Of a DNA stretch of 13,970 nt, positions 1-9,426 are shown one piece after another. The DNA is from DASQUP01 sp035641235. Its GTDB lineage: Bacteria; Actinomycetota; CADDZG01; WHSQ01. The notes under the pieces were generated by a model. The model worked only from the letters and a program-made list of their open reading frames with translations, was not told where the DNA came from and did not search any database. How positions within the stretch are numbered: the first letter of the stretch is position 1; every line of letters begins with the position of its first letter. The DNA lies in NCBI GenBank assembly GCA_035641235.1, contig DASQUP010000212.1, positions 1 through 13,970 of the forward strand. The letters are read 5' to 3'. The position numbers were made by a program, and so were the translations under genes.

Positions 1-781
1 CGACGAGTCGGCTGAAATCTTCAGAACCCGCCCGCAGAATCCAGTTTTCCTCGAGCGGCTCTCCATGATGGAGACGAGAATCGAGGTAGAGATAGCCGAG
101 GCTGAACGGTCCCAGCATCCATTTGTAGCCGACCGCCACCAGTGCATCGGGGCGCAGCAACGCAACATCGAGCGGCATCGCTCCGAGCGACTGACTCGCA
201 TCGACCACGAAGGCTGAACCTGCCTCGCGAAGAGCGGGCGCCACACGCTCCAGGTCAACGAGGGCGCCATTCGTCCAGTGAGCGTTCGGGACAGACGCGA
301 TCGCTACCCGCTCATCCACAGCCTCGAGGATCGCCTCGGTCCAATTCTGGTCAGGGTCACGGGTAACCACCACGAGATCGGCTCCAGTCCGCTGAGTGAA
401 GCGCTTCCACGTGTAATAGTTCGATGGGAACTCGTCGTCGAGCACAAGGACCCGATCGCCGGCACTAGCGGTGAGGTTGTGTGCCACGACCGAAAGCCCG
501 TAGCTGGTCGCGGGCACCAGCGCGACCTCGTCTTCGGCACCGCCGATGAGGCGCGCACATTGCGAACGAAGCTCTTCGACATCGACAAACCAGTCTTCGG
601 CGGAAATCGTCCACGGTCTGGCGCGGCGAGCGAGCGCCTCTTCCCCAGCTGCGCGCACGCTGTGCAGGAGAGGTGAGAGGTTGGCCGTGTTGAAGTACGC
701 AATCTCGTCATCGACTTCGTACGAGGCGCGCTGATCCCCCAGGGGGCGGACAAGAGTCTCATCGTGTGCAGAAGATCCCAC
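1..781 (-). CDS. Class V aminotransferase-fold PLP enzyme (partial, C-terminus beyond the window)
   Basis: Reading the minus strand from a GTG at 781 gives 260 codons open to the left edge, so the C-terminal part is missing. An in-frame TAA (796-794) lies just upstream and AGGGGG sits 7 nt before the GTG, which fixes the start. Visible PLP fold-type I features are the cofactor-contacting Asp in VVDASQS (about residue 194) and the Schiff-base lysine in GYKWMLGP (K220). An NTANLSPL motif near residue 31 is the usual N-terminal substrate/PLP loop. This family includes cysteine desulfurases, isopenicillin-N epimerase-like enzymes and kynureninase-like enzymes. The sequence resembles the generic epimerase/desulfurase-like branch, but the catalytic Cys loop that marks a true cysteine desulfurase would lie outside the window. 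Substrate is unknown; the protein should be cytoplasmic. Family call is firm, function is not. Confidence 0.85.
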   Translation of the reverse strand, partial: MGSSAHDETLVRPLGDQRASYEVDDEIAYFNTANLSPLLHSVRAAGEEALARRARPWTISAEDWFVDVEELRSQCARLIGGAEDEVALVPATSYGLSVVAHNLTASAGDRVLVLDDEFPSNYYTWKRFTQRTGADLVVVTRDPDQNWTEAILEAVDERVAIASVPNAHWTNGALVDLERVAPALREAGSAFVVDASQSLGAMPLDVALLRPDALVAVGYKWMLGPFSLGYLYLDSRLHHGEPLEENWILRAGSEDFSRLV

Positions 782-839
782 TGCGACGCCCCCTTAGAGC
801 TGTCACCAGTAACGTCTGCCCGACCCCATGCCGCCAAGC

Positions 840-1004
840 CTACGTTCCTTCACTATCGACCCAGATTCGGCGCAAGCTCCAAACGCCGATGATGAGCACC
901 GCGGCGAACATCACGGAGACGAAAACAGCCGGCGTGGTCGCCGCGCGCACGACGTAGCCCAGGTCGGAAACATGCAACGCGACGACGGGATTCAGCGGCT
1001 GACG
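840..1004 (-). pseudogene. Orphan C-terminal fragment of a membrane protein (possibly TctA-like permease)
   Basis: One minus-strand frame is open from just after a TGA (1007-1005) to a TAG at 842-840, about 54 codons. It overlaps the end of the reductase gene by a few codons. It has no ATG and no ribosome binding site; only internal TTG (977) or GTG (950) codons could start it. The translation has one strong hydrophobic segment (TPAVFVSVMFAAVLIIGVW) followed by the basic stop-transfer LRR and a short polar tail. The pattern xALHVSD-x-GY...TP...hydrophobic resembles the C-terminal end of TctA-type tricarboxylate transporter permeases, but this is from memory and weak. I read it as the tail of a gene whose body was lost. 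A small single-pass membrane protein started from TTG or GTG is the alternative. Confidence 0.3.
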
Positions 1005-1591
1005 TCATAAACCAAGTGGGTGACCCGGTCGCCTTGCACGATCGTGGTCGGGTTCTCCAACAACAGCGGCTCGACGAGGCCATCGGTGACGAAGAACTGG
1101 CGGCCGGAGCCGAAGACCACCGGGACCTGATTGACGACCACCTGGTCGATCAGCCCGAGCTTGAGTGCCTGGCTGCCGATCTGACCGGCGGCGACGTCGA
1201 CGACCCGCTCACCGGCGAACTCCTTTGCGGCGGCAATGGCCTTCTCGACGCCGTCGACGAAGGTGAACGGTGCGGTATCGGCGTACTCCCAGTCCGTCGG
1301 CGGCTGATGGGTGACGACGAAGACATGCTCGCCTGCGGCCGGCTTGCCGTCCCAGCCGTTGGTCAGGTCGAACAGTCGCCGTCCGATGACGCCCGCCGCC
1401 ACGTCGCGGTAGATGTTGCGCATGAAGTCGGCCGAGGCCTGGGTGGTCTGGAACTCGTCGTCGGTGCCCTCGAATGCCCAGGTGACGTCGCCGTTGCCCA
1501 ACCAGTCGAACAGCGGGCCAACGCCGTCGTTCTCGTTAGCGATGAACCCATCGAGCGAAACCGCCGCGACGCCCATGATTGTCTTGGCCAT
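992..1591 (-). CDS. Dihydrofolate reductase family protein (RibD C-terminal domain)
   Basis: This 199-aa protein starts at an ATG preceded by a strong GAGGAGGAGATC ribosome binding site. It opens with the DHFR-fold strand and turn (GVAAVSLDGFIA), continues with a VIGRRLFD nucleotide-binding-type segment, and near the end has the RibD_C hallmark region (GQIGSQALKLGLIDQ, then PVVFGSGRQFF). The length is typical of stand-alone RibD_C/YyaP-type proteins. These are predicted NAD(P)H-dependent cytosolic reductases, mostly without a known substrate. It is not the essential folate DHFR, which is shorter and differs in its active-site loop, and it has no deaminase domain as in riboflavin RibD. It is divergent from the NIPSNAP gene across a 199-nt gap that should hold both promoters. 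Confidence 0.88.
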   Translation of the reverse strand: MAKTIMGVAAVSLDGFIANENDGVGPLFDWLGNGDVTWAFEGTDDEFQTTQASADFMRNIYRDVAAGVIGRRLFDLTNGWDGKPAAGEHVFVVTHQPPTDWEYADTAPFTFVDGVEKAIAAAKEFAGERVVDVAAGQIGSQALKLGLIDQVVVNQVPVVFGSGRQFFVTDGLVEPLLLENPTTIVQGDRVTHLVYDVSR

Positions 1592-1790
1592 GATCTCCTC
1601 CTCGCTTGGATCTATGCAGCCCTCCTCAGCTTCGCCAGGACGAGGCTAGTCGTAGGAAAAGCATCCGCGAGCTTGATGTGACCGTCTCGGAGACCGATTG
1701 AAGAACTCCGGCGCCACAACAGTTCGTCGAGGACTGAGCTTAGGCTGGGCCGACCCTGCCATTGGAATTCAGCCGAGACGAGGAAGGGGC

Positions 1791-2513
1791 ATGAGCGGTT
1801 CACGCGCGCCAGGCTGCCGTGTAATCGAGCTGCGCCGGTACGCGCTTCATCCCGGCGCACGCGAGACGCTGATTGGGCTATTCGAACGCGAGTTCATAGA
1901 GACACAAGAAGCCGTGGGAATGCGCATACTCGGTACCTTTCGCGACGTCGACGATCCCAACACCTTCATCTGGCTACGCGGTTTCGCCGACATGGCGGCA
2001 CGACGGGACGCGCTGCACGCCTTCTACGGTGGGCCCGTATGGGCCGAGCACAAACGCGCTGCGAACGCCACCATGATCGACAGCGACAACGTCCTGCTGT
2101 TGCGCCCTCTCGATGATCCCTCGCGGCTTGCCCTCGATCCGGCGCGACGGGCGCCGGATTCGTCTCAGGCTCGGAAGGGTACTGCAACCGTTACCATCTG
2201 CCCGCTCGAGCCTACGGGCGCGCAATCGTTCCGCGAACTCTTCGAGAAAAAGATCGAGCCGGCACTAGTCGGAGCAGGCGCCAACGTTCGCGCACGGTTC
2301 GCCACCGAGCACAGTGCCAACAACTACCCGCCGCTCCCAGTGCGCGAGGACGAAGAGGTGTTCGTCTGGCTGTCACTTTTCTCAAGCGAGCAGGCACGAG
2401 ACGATCATTTGTCGTCCATCGACCTGGGACCATTCACGAGAGAACATCTCGCCGGCGATCCCGAGACCCTTCGACTGCAACCGACGTCTCGATCCCTTCT
2501 CCCCGACAACTAA
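1791..2513 (+). CDS. NIPSNAP-family protein with two ferredoxin-like domains
   Basis: This is the only supported plus-strand gene. An in-frame ATG exists at 1698, but the ATG at 1791 follows AGGAAGGGGC and removes an atypical Trp/Arg-rich leader, so I choose 1791 (240 aa). The first half has the NIPSNAP pattern: VIELRRYALHPGARETL, then FRDVDDPNTFIWLRGF, then FYGGPVW and a NVLLLRPL ending strand. The second half, after a linker at about residues 115-130, repeats it weakly (ATVTICPLEP, FFVWLSLF-like strand EEVFVWLSLFSS, DDHLSS). Such tandem dimeric alpha/beta-barrel proteins bind small hydrophobic ligands or act as cofactor-free monooxygenase-like enzymes. The reaction is unknown. No signal peptide or membrane segment is seen. 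Confidence 0.8.
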   Translation: MSGSRAPGCRVIELRRYALHPGARETLIGLFEREFIETQEAVGMRILGTFRDVDDPNTFIWLRGFADMAARRDALHAFYGGPVWAEHKRAANATMIDSDNVLLLRPLDDPSRLALDPARRAPDSSQARKGTATVTICPLEPTGAQSFRELFEKKIEPALVGAGANVRARFATEHSANNYPPLPVREDEEVFVWLSLFSSEQARDDHLSSIDLGPFTREHLAGDPETLRLQPTSRSLLPDN

Positions 2514-2738
2514 CTTCAGCGGCATACCGGACGCCGACGAAAAGTTTCGATGATTTCCCTCCGATCCGTCTACGAAGGGTTGCGGGATCGAGCCGCTCCA
2601 AGCGGCCCAGTCGCGCACACCTAGCGCCGTGGCGGAAACTGACCCACTTCGGAATCGGCCAGCAGCGATCAGCTGCGCTGTCGGCGAAGGTGCTGTTGGG
2701 CTGCGGTCAACGAGTTGAGTTCCGGAGGCAAGCATCCG
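2514..2738. other. Convergent intergenic region with a short hairpin
   Basis: This gap separates the NIPSNAP stop from the ATP-grasp stop. It contains a perfect 6-bp hairpin at 2592-2606 (GCCGCT, loop CCA, AGCGGC) without a T-run, which could serve as a bidirectional terminator. It also contains GTGGCGGAAACTGACCCAC at 2629-2647, which recalls sequences near IS21-type element ends. No convincing gene is seen; the 117-codon minus frame across it has no family features and runs into the NIPSNAP gene. Confidence 0.35.
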
Positions 2739-3737
2739 CTACTCACTGCCGTCTACACGCCGCTGCAACGAATCGATGATGGCGGGACAGAAATCGATAC
2801 CAGTGAAGTGCTCGACCGATTGAAGTCCGCCGGGACTTTCGACGTTGATCTCAATCACCTTGTCCGCGATCATGTCAACTCCCACTAGGAACATACCGTC
2901 GCGCCTCAAGCGCCCCGCGATCTTGCGCGCAACCTCTATCTCGCGTTCCGTGATCTCCGCAGGCTGAGGCTGAGCTCCGGTTGATATGTTCGCCCTCTGG
3001 TCGGCGCCCCGGGGCACTCGCCGGACCGCGGCGTAAAGACCGTCGTCCTGTAACGGCACACCTTCGAGCAGGAACATCCGTAGATCGCCGCCGGAGTCGT
3101 CGCCGATCCACTCTTGCGCCAACACGTAACCGTCTTCGAGTAGCGCCTCGATGATCTGCGCGAGGTTGACTTCATCCTCGTCCTCGACCATGAAGACATT
3201 CCTGCCTTTGGCGCCGTAGAGCGGTTTGAGAACCGTGGGCCCGATCTCCTCCACAAAGGAGACGAGCTCGTCGCGGTCTCGGCTTATGAGGGAGCGGGGG
3301 CGGATGTCGCGCGGGAATTCTTCCAGATACAGCTTGCTTGCCGCACGGGCCAGGCCCGCGGGTTCGTTGACGACAGTCACCCCTCGATCGGCGAGGACGT
3401 AGCCGAACTCGACCGCGAGATTCGCCGCCCATGGCCGCTCGTGCAGATCCTCTACCGAGTCGTTGCGAAGCATCACCGCGTCGAATTGGTCGAGGTCAAT
3501 GCCCGGGTGGGCTTCGGTCGCCTTCACGCGTTCGAGAAAACGAGCGAGGTCGTCTCCGTCGTGAAACGTCGCTCCGTGGGCGCGTGCCCCGAGGTGGTCG
3601 TCTGGGCGATAGTCGATATCGCCGACACCCACGTACCACACCTCGTGACCAGATCGGGCGGCCGCCAGCGCGAGCCGCGTGGTCGTGTATTCATCAACCT
3701 CGGTCTCGACATCGTTGACTATGAAGGCCAGCCTCAT
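2739..3737 (-). CDS. GshB-like ATP-grasp ligase
   Basis: This 332-aa protein aligns by eye with prokaryotic glutathione synthetase (GshB) over its whole length. The N-terminal domain begins MRLAFIVNDV. The NEP-x-GL-x-R-x-x-x-KL motif is at about 124-136. The ATP-grasp lysine and glycine-rich loop VLKPLYGAKGRN is at 169-180 and the adenine-contact strand AQEWI at 207-211. GDLRMFLLEGVPL is at 217-229, the VRRVPRGADQRANISTG segment at 238-254, and the Mg-binding strand VDMIADKVIEINVESPGG at 287-304. ATP-grasp enzymes join a carboxylate to an amine through an acyl-phosphate. No gamma-glutamylcysteine ligase is nearby and most actinobacteria use mycothiol, so glutathione is an unlikely product; the substrate is unknown. 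Its ATG overlaps the stop of the upstream peptidase gene (ATGA, 3737-3734), implying translational coupling. Confidence 0.85.
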   Translation of the reverse strand: MRLAFIVNDVETEVDEYTTTRLALAAARSGHEVWYVGVGDIDYRPDDHLGARAHGATFHDGDDLARFLERVKATEAHPGIDLDQFDAVMLRNDSVEDLHERPWAANLAVEFGYVLADRGVTVVNEPAGLARAASKLYLEEFPRDIRPRSLISRDRDELVSFVEEIGPTVLKPLYGAKGRNVFMVEDEDEVNLAQIIEALLEDGYVLAQEWIGDDSGGDLRMFLLEGVPLQDDGLYAAVRRVPRGADQRANISTGAQPQPAEITEREIEVARKIAGRLRRDGMFLVGVDMIADKVIEINVESPGGLQSVEHFTGIDFCPAIIDSLQRRVDGSE

Positions 3738-4918
3738 CGGCGCGCCTCCGTCTCGATTAGATCGCGGGCCGCCATCCCCCCGTACACGCGTTGTAGCCGT
3801 TCAGCAGCGGCGGAGCCCTCGAGCCAGCGGGGGCGCAGCCATGGTGGCCGCAGCATCTCGCGCTCGAGCAGCTCTTCCACTAGGGGAACCTGTTCCAGCG
3901 AAAGTTTGCCCACGAGCAGAGAGTCGAGATCTTTGCGCTCGTGCGCGAATTCGAGTACACGCCCGATGCCACGGAGGTAGATGACGTCCTTCGTCAACCC
4001 ACCGAATCGGGTCACTCGCATCGTCGTGGCCCACGCAGTCTTGGGCCCGAACCCGAGCCTGTCATGGAGCTCCACGAAGATCTCCAGGAACCCGCGGCCG
4101 GCGACGAGCCGCGCAACCGCGATGACACGCGCCGCGAGCAGCCGCAGGCGGTGGGGGTCGAGCCCGCCGGAGACAAACTCCGCCAGAACCGCGAGTCCTT
4201 CCTGGGTCTCGTCGTATCCGGGCAGCCCCACAGCGAGGACATCCAACGGCTGGACGCTGCCGTTGGCGTAGGTGAGCATGTGTGTGCCGACCTCGTGTTG
4301 CACGAGAGCATCCACGCGGCGACTGCGGAACACAGCCTGCGTTGGAATCAGAAGTCGTCCGTGCGAAACCATGAGATCCGCTACGTCGGGGCGGATTTCG
4401 AGGCCGAGGTCGAATCCCTCATAGCGGGACCGGTAGTAATCGAGTTCCGCCTTGGCGGCCTCGGCGAAACCTGTCGCGGTCACGTGGCTGTCCTTGTCTG
4501 GCGCGGGTGGGATCTCTTCAAGCAGATGCGTGGCCTCTGCCTCCAGGGATTCGTGGACGTCTCCGAACAGCTGGAGAGATCCGTAGAGGAACCGTGACGT
4601 GTCTCGGTCAACGAGTAACGTCACCTCGCGCACGAGTTCGTCGCGTTTAGCAAGTAGGAGTTGCGCGAGCGAGCGGTCTTCCACTGTTTCGATCTCGAGG
4701 TTGTAGAGGCGGCGTCGCACGAGGTCGGGATCGAAGCCGAGCGGCCGTGACTGCAAGGTCGGTTCGATCGAGAACCCGTTGCGCTCGAAGTCGGCCCACG
4801 CTTCTGCGGCGTTGGCAGGAGTGACCGCAAGCAGGAATTCGATCTGCCGCTCAATCTCGGTGAGGGCGTGGTCGATCGCGATGGCGCCGGCCAGGCGCTG
4901 CCGTAGCTCCACGTTCAT
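3734..4918 (-). CDS. DUF1704 / QEGLA-motif zinc peptidase (MATCAP-like, TIGR02421 family)
   Basis: This 394-aa protein carries the two signatures of the DUF1704 family (named flavohemoglobin-expression-modulating QEGLA motif proteins). HEVGTH is at about 208-213 and YDETQEGLAVLAEF at 235-248. The two His residues, with Glu240 of QEGLA as a third ligand, would bind zinc, and Glu209 is the catalytic base. The human members MATCAP1/KIAA0895L and KIAA0895 use this arrangement to remove the C-terminal tyrosine of alpha-tubulin. The bacterial proteins are largely uncharacterised. There is no signal peptide, so it should be cytosolic. The C-terminal third is helical and ends in ETEARR, overlapping the ATP-grasp start. 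The ATG at 4918 has no clear ribosome binding site; a four-codon mini-ORF (ATG at 4929) ends across it. The family call is strong; the peptide substrate is unknown. Confidence 0.85.
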   Translation of the reverse strand: MNVELRQRLAGAIAIDHALTEIERQIEFLLAVTPANAAEAWADFERNGFSIEPTLQSRPLGFDPDLVRRRLYNLEIETVEDRSLAQLLLAKRDELVREVTLLVDRDTSRFLYGSLQLFGDVHESLEAEATHLLEEIPPAPDKDSHVTATGFAEAAKAELDYYRSRYEGFDLGLEIRPDVADLMVSHGRLLIPTQAVFRSRRVDALVQHEVGTHMLTYANGSVQPLDVLAVGLPGYDETQEGLAVLAEFVSGGLDPHRLRLLAARVIAVARLVAGRGFLEIFVELHDRLGFGPKTAWATTMRVTRFGGLTKDVIYLRGIGRVLEFAHERKDLDSLLVGKLSLEQVPLVEELLEREMLRPPWLRPRWLEGSAAAERLQRVYGGMAARDLIETEARR

Positions 4919-4944
4919 CGCGAATGCATACCCAGATTCGTCGT

Positions 4945-4969
4945 CGCGCCGACCATTACGGCCGGCGCG
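4945..4969 (-). terminator. GC-rich hairpin after the cupredoxin gene
   Basis: CGCGCCGACC (4945-4954) and GGCCGGCGCG (4960-4969) form a 10-bp stem around the loop ATTAC. The single mismatch becomes a G-U pair in the minus-strand transcript. It lies about 50 nt beyond the cupredoxin stop and about 27 nt before the DUF1704 start, so it probably separates the two operons. There is no U-tract, which is common for hairpins in GC-rich genomes, so termination is an inference. It might instead act on the DUF1704 leader. Confidence 0.45.
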
Positions 4970-5019
4970 CTAAACGAGGTGCGCGTTTTGATCCGCCCCG
5001 GCTGGATGAGGGGAGACGG

Positions 5020-5769
5020 TCACTTGACCACAAGCTCGCCCTTCATGTCCTCGTGACCGGGGACCGCGCAATAGAACTCGTAGGTGCCGGGCTCGGCAGT
5101 GAACTCGACCCGAGCCGCCTTGCCACCGGGGAGTTCGAGGTCGACATCGAGCTCGTCAATCGAGAACGTGTGCCTGAAGGAATCGCGATTGTCGACGAAC
5201 ACCGCCACCTCTTCGCCGTCTCCGCTCAGGTTTGCGGGCTCGAACTTCACGTTGCGAGCGGACAGAGAAATGTCCCCGTCCTGAGGGGAATCGCTCTCGT
5301 ACGCCGCCGAAGCTGCTGCCCCGGCAATCGCCAGCACGACGATCAAGCCTCCGACCGCTACCGACACCGCGCGGGCTCGCCCGGAGCCCTCATCTTTCTG
5401 ACGCCACACCGGGACCGCCGCGACTACTCCGAGTGCGGCCGCCAGAACGATTGACCACCCGAGCCAGAAATCCCAGAAGGACTCTGGATGGACCAGGCCC
5501 TCTGCGAGGAACGGCGCGGACGTAGCGAGGTGAACGAGGCTGACGATGCCAAGAACCGCAGCGCCGGTTGTTCGGCGGTTGCCGAGCAGCGCGAGACCGA
5601 TGATCAGGAGCACCAACATCACAACCAGCGGCGGGACTACCTCGCCATTCATCACCATGACCACGACGTTGAACAGGATCTGCCCCAGCGCTGCCGCCAC
5701 CAGAACCGGCCGCCAGCGCGGCAGTGATCTGCTTGTATCTGCCATGTCGGCTTGAGGCGTGTCCATCAT
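5020..5769 (-). CDS. Membrane-anchored cupredoxin (blue copper domain protein)
   Basis: This 249-aa protein has five hydrophobic segments (about 21-40, 45-63, 67-87, 102-122 and 134-156). They are followed by an extracytoplasmic cupredoxin domain (about 165-249). The type 1 copper ligands are visible: His200 in FRHTF, then Cys234, His239 and Met242 in FYCAVPGHEDM, the order seen in plastocyanin-like domains. The likely role is electron transfer or copper binding at the outer face of the membrane, with the helical part as anchor or possibly as a partner site for a respiratory or redox protein. The ATG at 5769 overlaps the TGA of the MarR gene (ATGA) and follows GAGGAGGAGG; the next codon is also ATG and is a possible start. 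Co-transcription with the regulator suggests MarR controls this gene. Confidence 0.85.
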   Translation of the reverse strand: MMDTPQADMADTSRSLPRWRPVLVAAALGQILFNVVVMVMNGEVVPPLVVMLVLLIIGLALLGNRRTTGAAVLGIVSLVHLATSAPFLAEGLVHPESFWDFWLGWSIVLAAALGVVAAVPVWRQKDEGSGRARAVSVAVGGLIVVLAIAGAAASAAYESDSPQDGDISLSARNVKFEPANLSGDGEEVAVFVDNRDSFRHTFSIDELDVDLELPGGKAARVEFTAEPGTYEFYCAVPGHEDMKGELVVK

Positions 5770-6299
5770 CCTCCTCCTCTCACAAGTTCTCTTTCGTCAG
5801 GAAGGTCGCGTTCAGCCGCCGGTTGCCGGCTGGCGCTGCGCATTGTCTCCGTGTGTCGAAGTAGCACGAGGAGCGTTTCCCGCAGCTCGGCGCTCTGTTC
5901 GCTCCCGCGCCCTCCAAGAGGGGCAAGCCGCTGCTCCTCGAGTGCCAGCACCGTCGCCCTTCCCGCCTTGACGACCTTTGCGCCGCGGTCCGTGACTTTG
6001 AGCTGGACTGCCCGGGTGTCATGAGGGTTGCTGGCTCGCTCCACCAGCCCGGCGCGCTCCAGCGCGCGGATGAGCTTCGACACGTGCATGGGTTCGAGAC
6101 CGGTGAAGTCCGCAAGCTCGCGCTGGCTGGGCTGGGCGCCGCCGCGTGACAGCCCAGTCAGCGAGGCCAGCACCCCGTACTGCGCGGAGGTCAGGCGAAG
6201 CGGCGCGAGTTTGCGGTCGAGCTGGGCGCGCCAGCGCAGGCTCAGGTGCCAGGCCAGATAACCGATCGAGGGCGGTGGGCTGTCGGTTGGTTTCCGCAT
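5766..6299 (-). CDS. MarR-family transcriptional regulator
   Basis: This 177-aa protein (from ATG 6299; a TTG at 6308 would add three residues) has the MarR winged-helix layout. An N-terminal dimerisation helix (GYLAWHLSLRWRAQLDRKL) is followed by LTSAQYGVLASL. The HTH contains QRELADFTGLEPMHVSKLIRALERAGLVER, and the wing has NPHDTRAVQLKVTDRG. A C-terminal helix completes the dimer interface. MarR proteins bind palindromes as dimers and usually release DNA on binding a phenolic ligand or on oxidation. No ribosome binding site precedes either start, and the promoter TATAAT is only about 20 nt away, so the mRNA may have a very short leader. The adjacent palindrome suggests autoregulation. It is coupled to the cupredoxin gene by an ATGA overlap. 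The inducer is unknown. Confidence 0.88.
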   Translation of the reverse strand: MRKPTDSPPPSIGYLAWHLSLRWRAQLDRKLAPLRLTSAQYGVLASLTGLSRGGAQPSQRELADFTGLEPMHVSKLIRALERAGLVERASNPHDTRAVQLKVTDRGAKVVKAGRATVLALEEQRLAPLGGRGSEQSAELRETLLVLLRHTETMRSASRQPAAERDLPDERELVRGGG

Positions 6300-6308
6300 G
6301 CGTGACAA

Positions 6309-6335
6309 TATACATGCTTATTATATACATGTATA
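6309..6335 (-). promoter_or_regulatory. Promoter and probable MarR operator (palindrome TATACATGTATA)
   Basis: This AT-rich island in GC-rich DNA contains a perfect 12-bp palindrome, TATACATGTATA (6324-6335). A second copy of its half-site TATACATG (6309-6316) starts 15 bp from the first. On the minus strand a perfect -10 hexamer TATAAT (6325-6320) overlaps the palindrome, and no good -35 is visible. A dimer bound here would block the -10 of the marR-cupredoxin transcript. The palindrome and -10 are seen directly; binding by this MarR is inference. Confidence 0.65.
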
Positions 6336-6385
6336 GTAACTGCCCATGATCATAGCGGTGCTCAAGTGGGCATCTCGCGCAGGAT

Positions 6386-6421
6386 GGCCTCCGTTCTGAC
6401 CGGCTGATTTCGCTGGAGGCC
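6386..6421 (-). terminator. Inverted repeat downstream of the UvrA-like gene
   Basis: GGCCTCC (6386-6392) and GGAGGCC (6415-6421) are perfect 7-bp arms around a 22-nt loop, beginning 13 nt beyond the UvrA-like stop. There is no T-run. It is the best candidate for ending the five-gene operon before the divergent-looking control region of the marR gene. A weaker repeat, TGCCCA (6341-6346) with TGGGCA (6367-6372), lies just beyond. Confidence 0.4.
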
Positions 6422-6434
6422 TATAAACAGTAGG

Positions 6435-8867
<2,433 letters not shown>

Positions 8868-8925
8868 GCCTACCTTCTCCCGACCAGCGATGCACCTAGG
8901 GCCGAGCGAGCGGCACGATGAGTCA

Positions 8926-9405
8926 TCAGCTCACCGCTTTCTTCACGAGTGCGGCGATCTTTTTCTCTTCGGTGGCGTTCAAGTCCTTCAGGGCCCAGGA
9001 AGTTGGCCACATGACCCCTTCGTCGAGGTTCGCGTGTACGTTGAAGCCGAACGTCGCGTACCTCTCGTCGAACTTCCCCGCGCTTTTGAAGAAGCAGATG
9101 ATCTTGTCGTCCTTGGCATACGCGGGCATCCCGTACCAGGTCTTCGGTTGCAGGGATGGCGCGCTGGCCTTGACGATGGCATGGATCTTTTTGGCCATTG
9201 CGCGATCCCGTCCCTTCATCTCGGCGATCGCTGCGAGCACGGCGTTTTCCGCGTCCGCTTGGCGCGCTTCGGCCTTCAACTCTTTGGCGCGCGCCTTCAT
9301 CGCGGCGCGTTCCTCGGCGGTGAATCCCTTGGACTTCCTGTTGGTCGCGGTTGTCCCCCTCGTGGACTTCCGCGTACCCTTCCTTGCGGTTTTCTTCTCA
9401 GCCAT
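8926..9405 (-). CDS. DUF1801 (YdhG-like) domain protein with basic N-terminal tail
   Basis: This 159-aa protein starts at an ATG with GGAGGTGCTTCGCA upstream. Residues 1-28 are rich in Lys, Arg and Thr and probably disordered. A helical charged region (about 29-65) follows, then the DUF1801 core: IHAIVKASAPSL, KTWYGMPAYAKDDKI, FFKSAGKFDERYATFGF and a C-terminal helix. The related Bacillus proteins YdhG and Fra are cytosolic; Fra has been described as an iron chaperone, but most family members have no known role. The basic tail resembles that of the UvrA-like protein encoded 58 nt downstream, which suggests nucleic-acid contact or simply shared codon drift. It sits in the operon between the small VOC-tail ORF and the UvrA-like gene. 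Confidence 0.8.
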   Translation of the reverse strand: MAEKKTARKGTRKSTRGTTATNRKSKGFTAEERAAMKARAKELKAEARQADAENAVLAAIAEMKGRDRAMAKKIHAIVKASAPSLQPKTWYGMPAYAKDDKIICFFKSAGKFDERYATFGFNVHANLDEGVMWPTSWALKDLNATEEKKIAALVKKAVS

Positions 9406-9426
9406 TGCGAAGCACCTCCGAACAGT

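Noticed and set aside
304..837. 177-codon minus-strand frame at the left end
   Set aside because: Wrong frame of the class V aminotransferase gene, which has the PLP lysine motif and a ribosome site.
1016..1681. Long plus-strand open frame (221 codons) opposite the reductase gene
   Set aside because: It is antisense to the RibD/DHFR-family gene, low in complexity and without domain features; the minus-strand gene has the ribosome site and motifs.
1612..1860. 82-codon minus-strand frame in the divergent gap
   Set aside because: It overlaps the NIPSNAP start and its ribosome site, lacks a ribosome site of its own, and matches nothing I recognise.
3734..3737. Operon linkage of the peptidase/ATP-grasp pair to glutathione biosynthesis
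   Set aside because: Only the GshB-like enzyme is present; no GshA-like gene or glutathione-dependent enzyme with a diagnostic motif occurs in the window, so I do not name the gene gshB.
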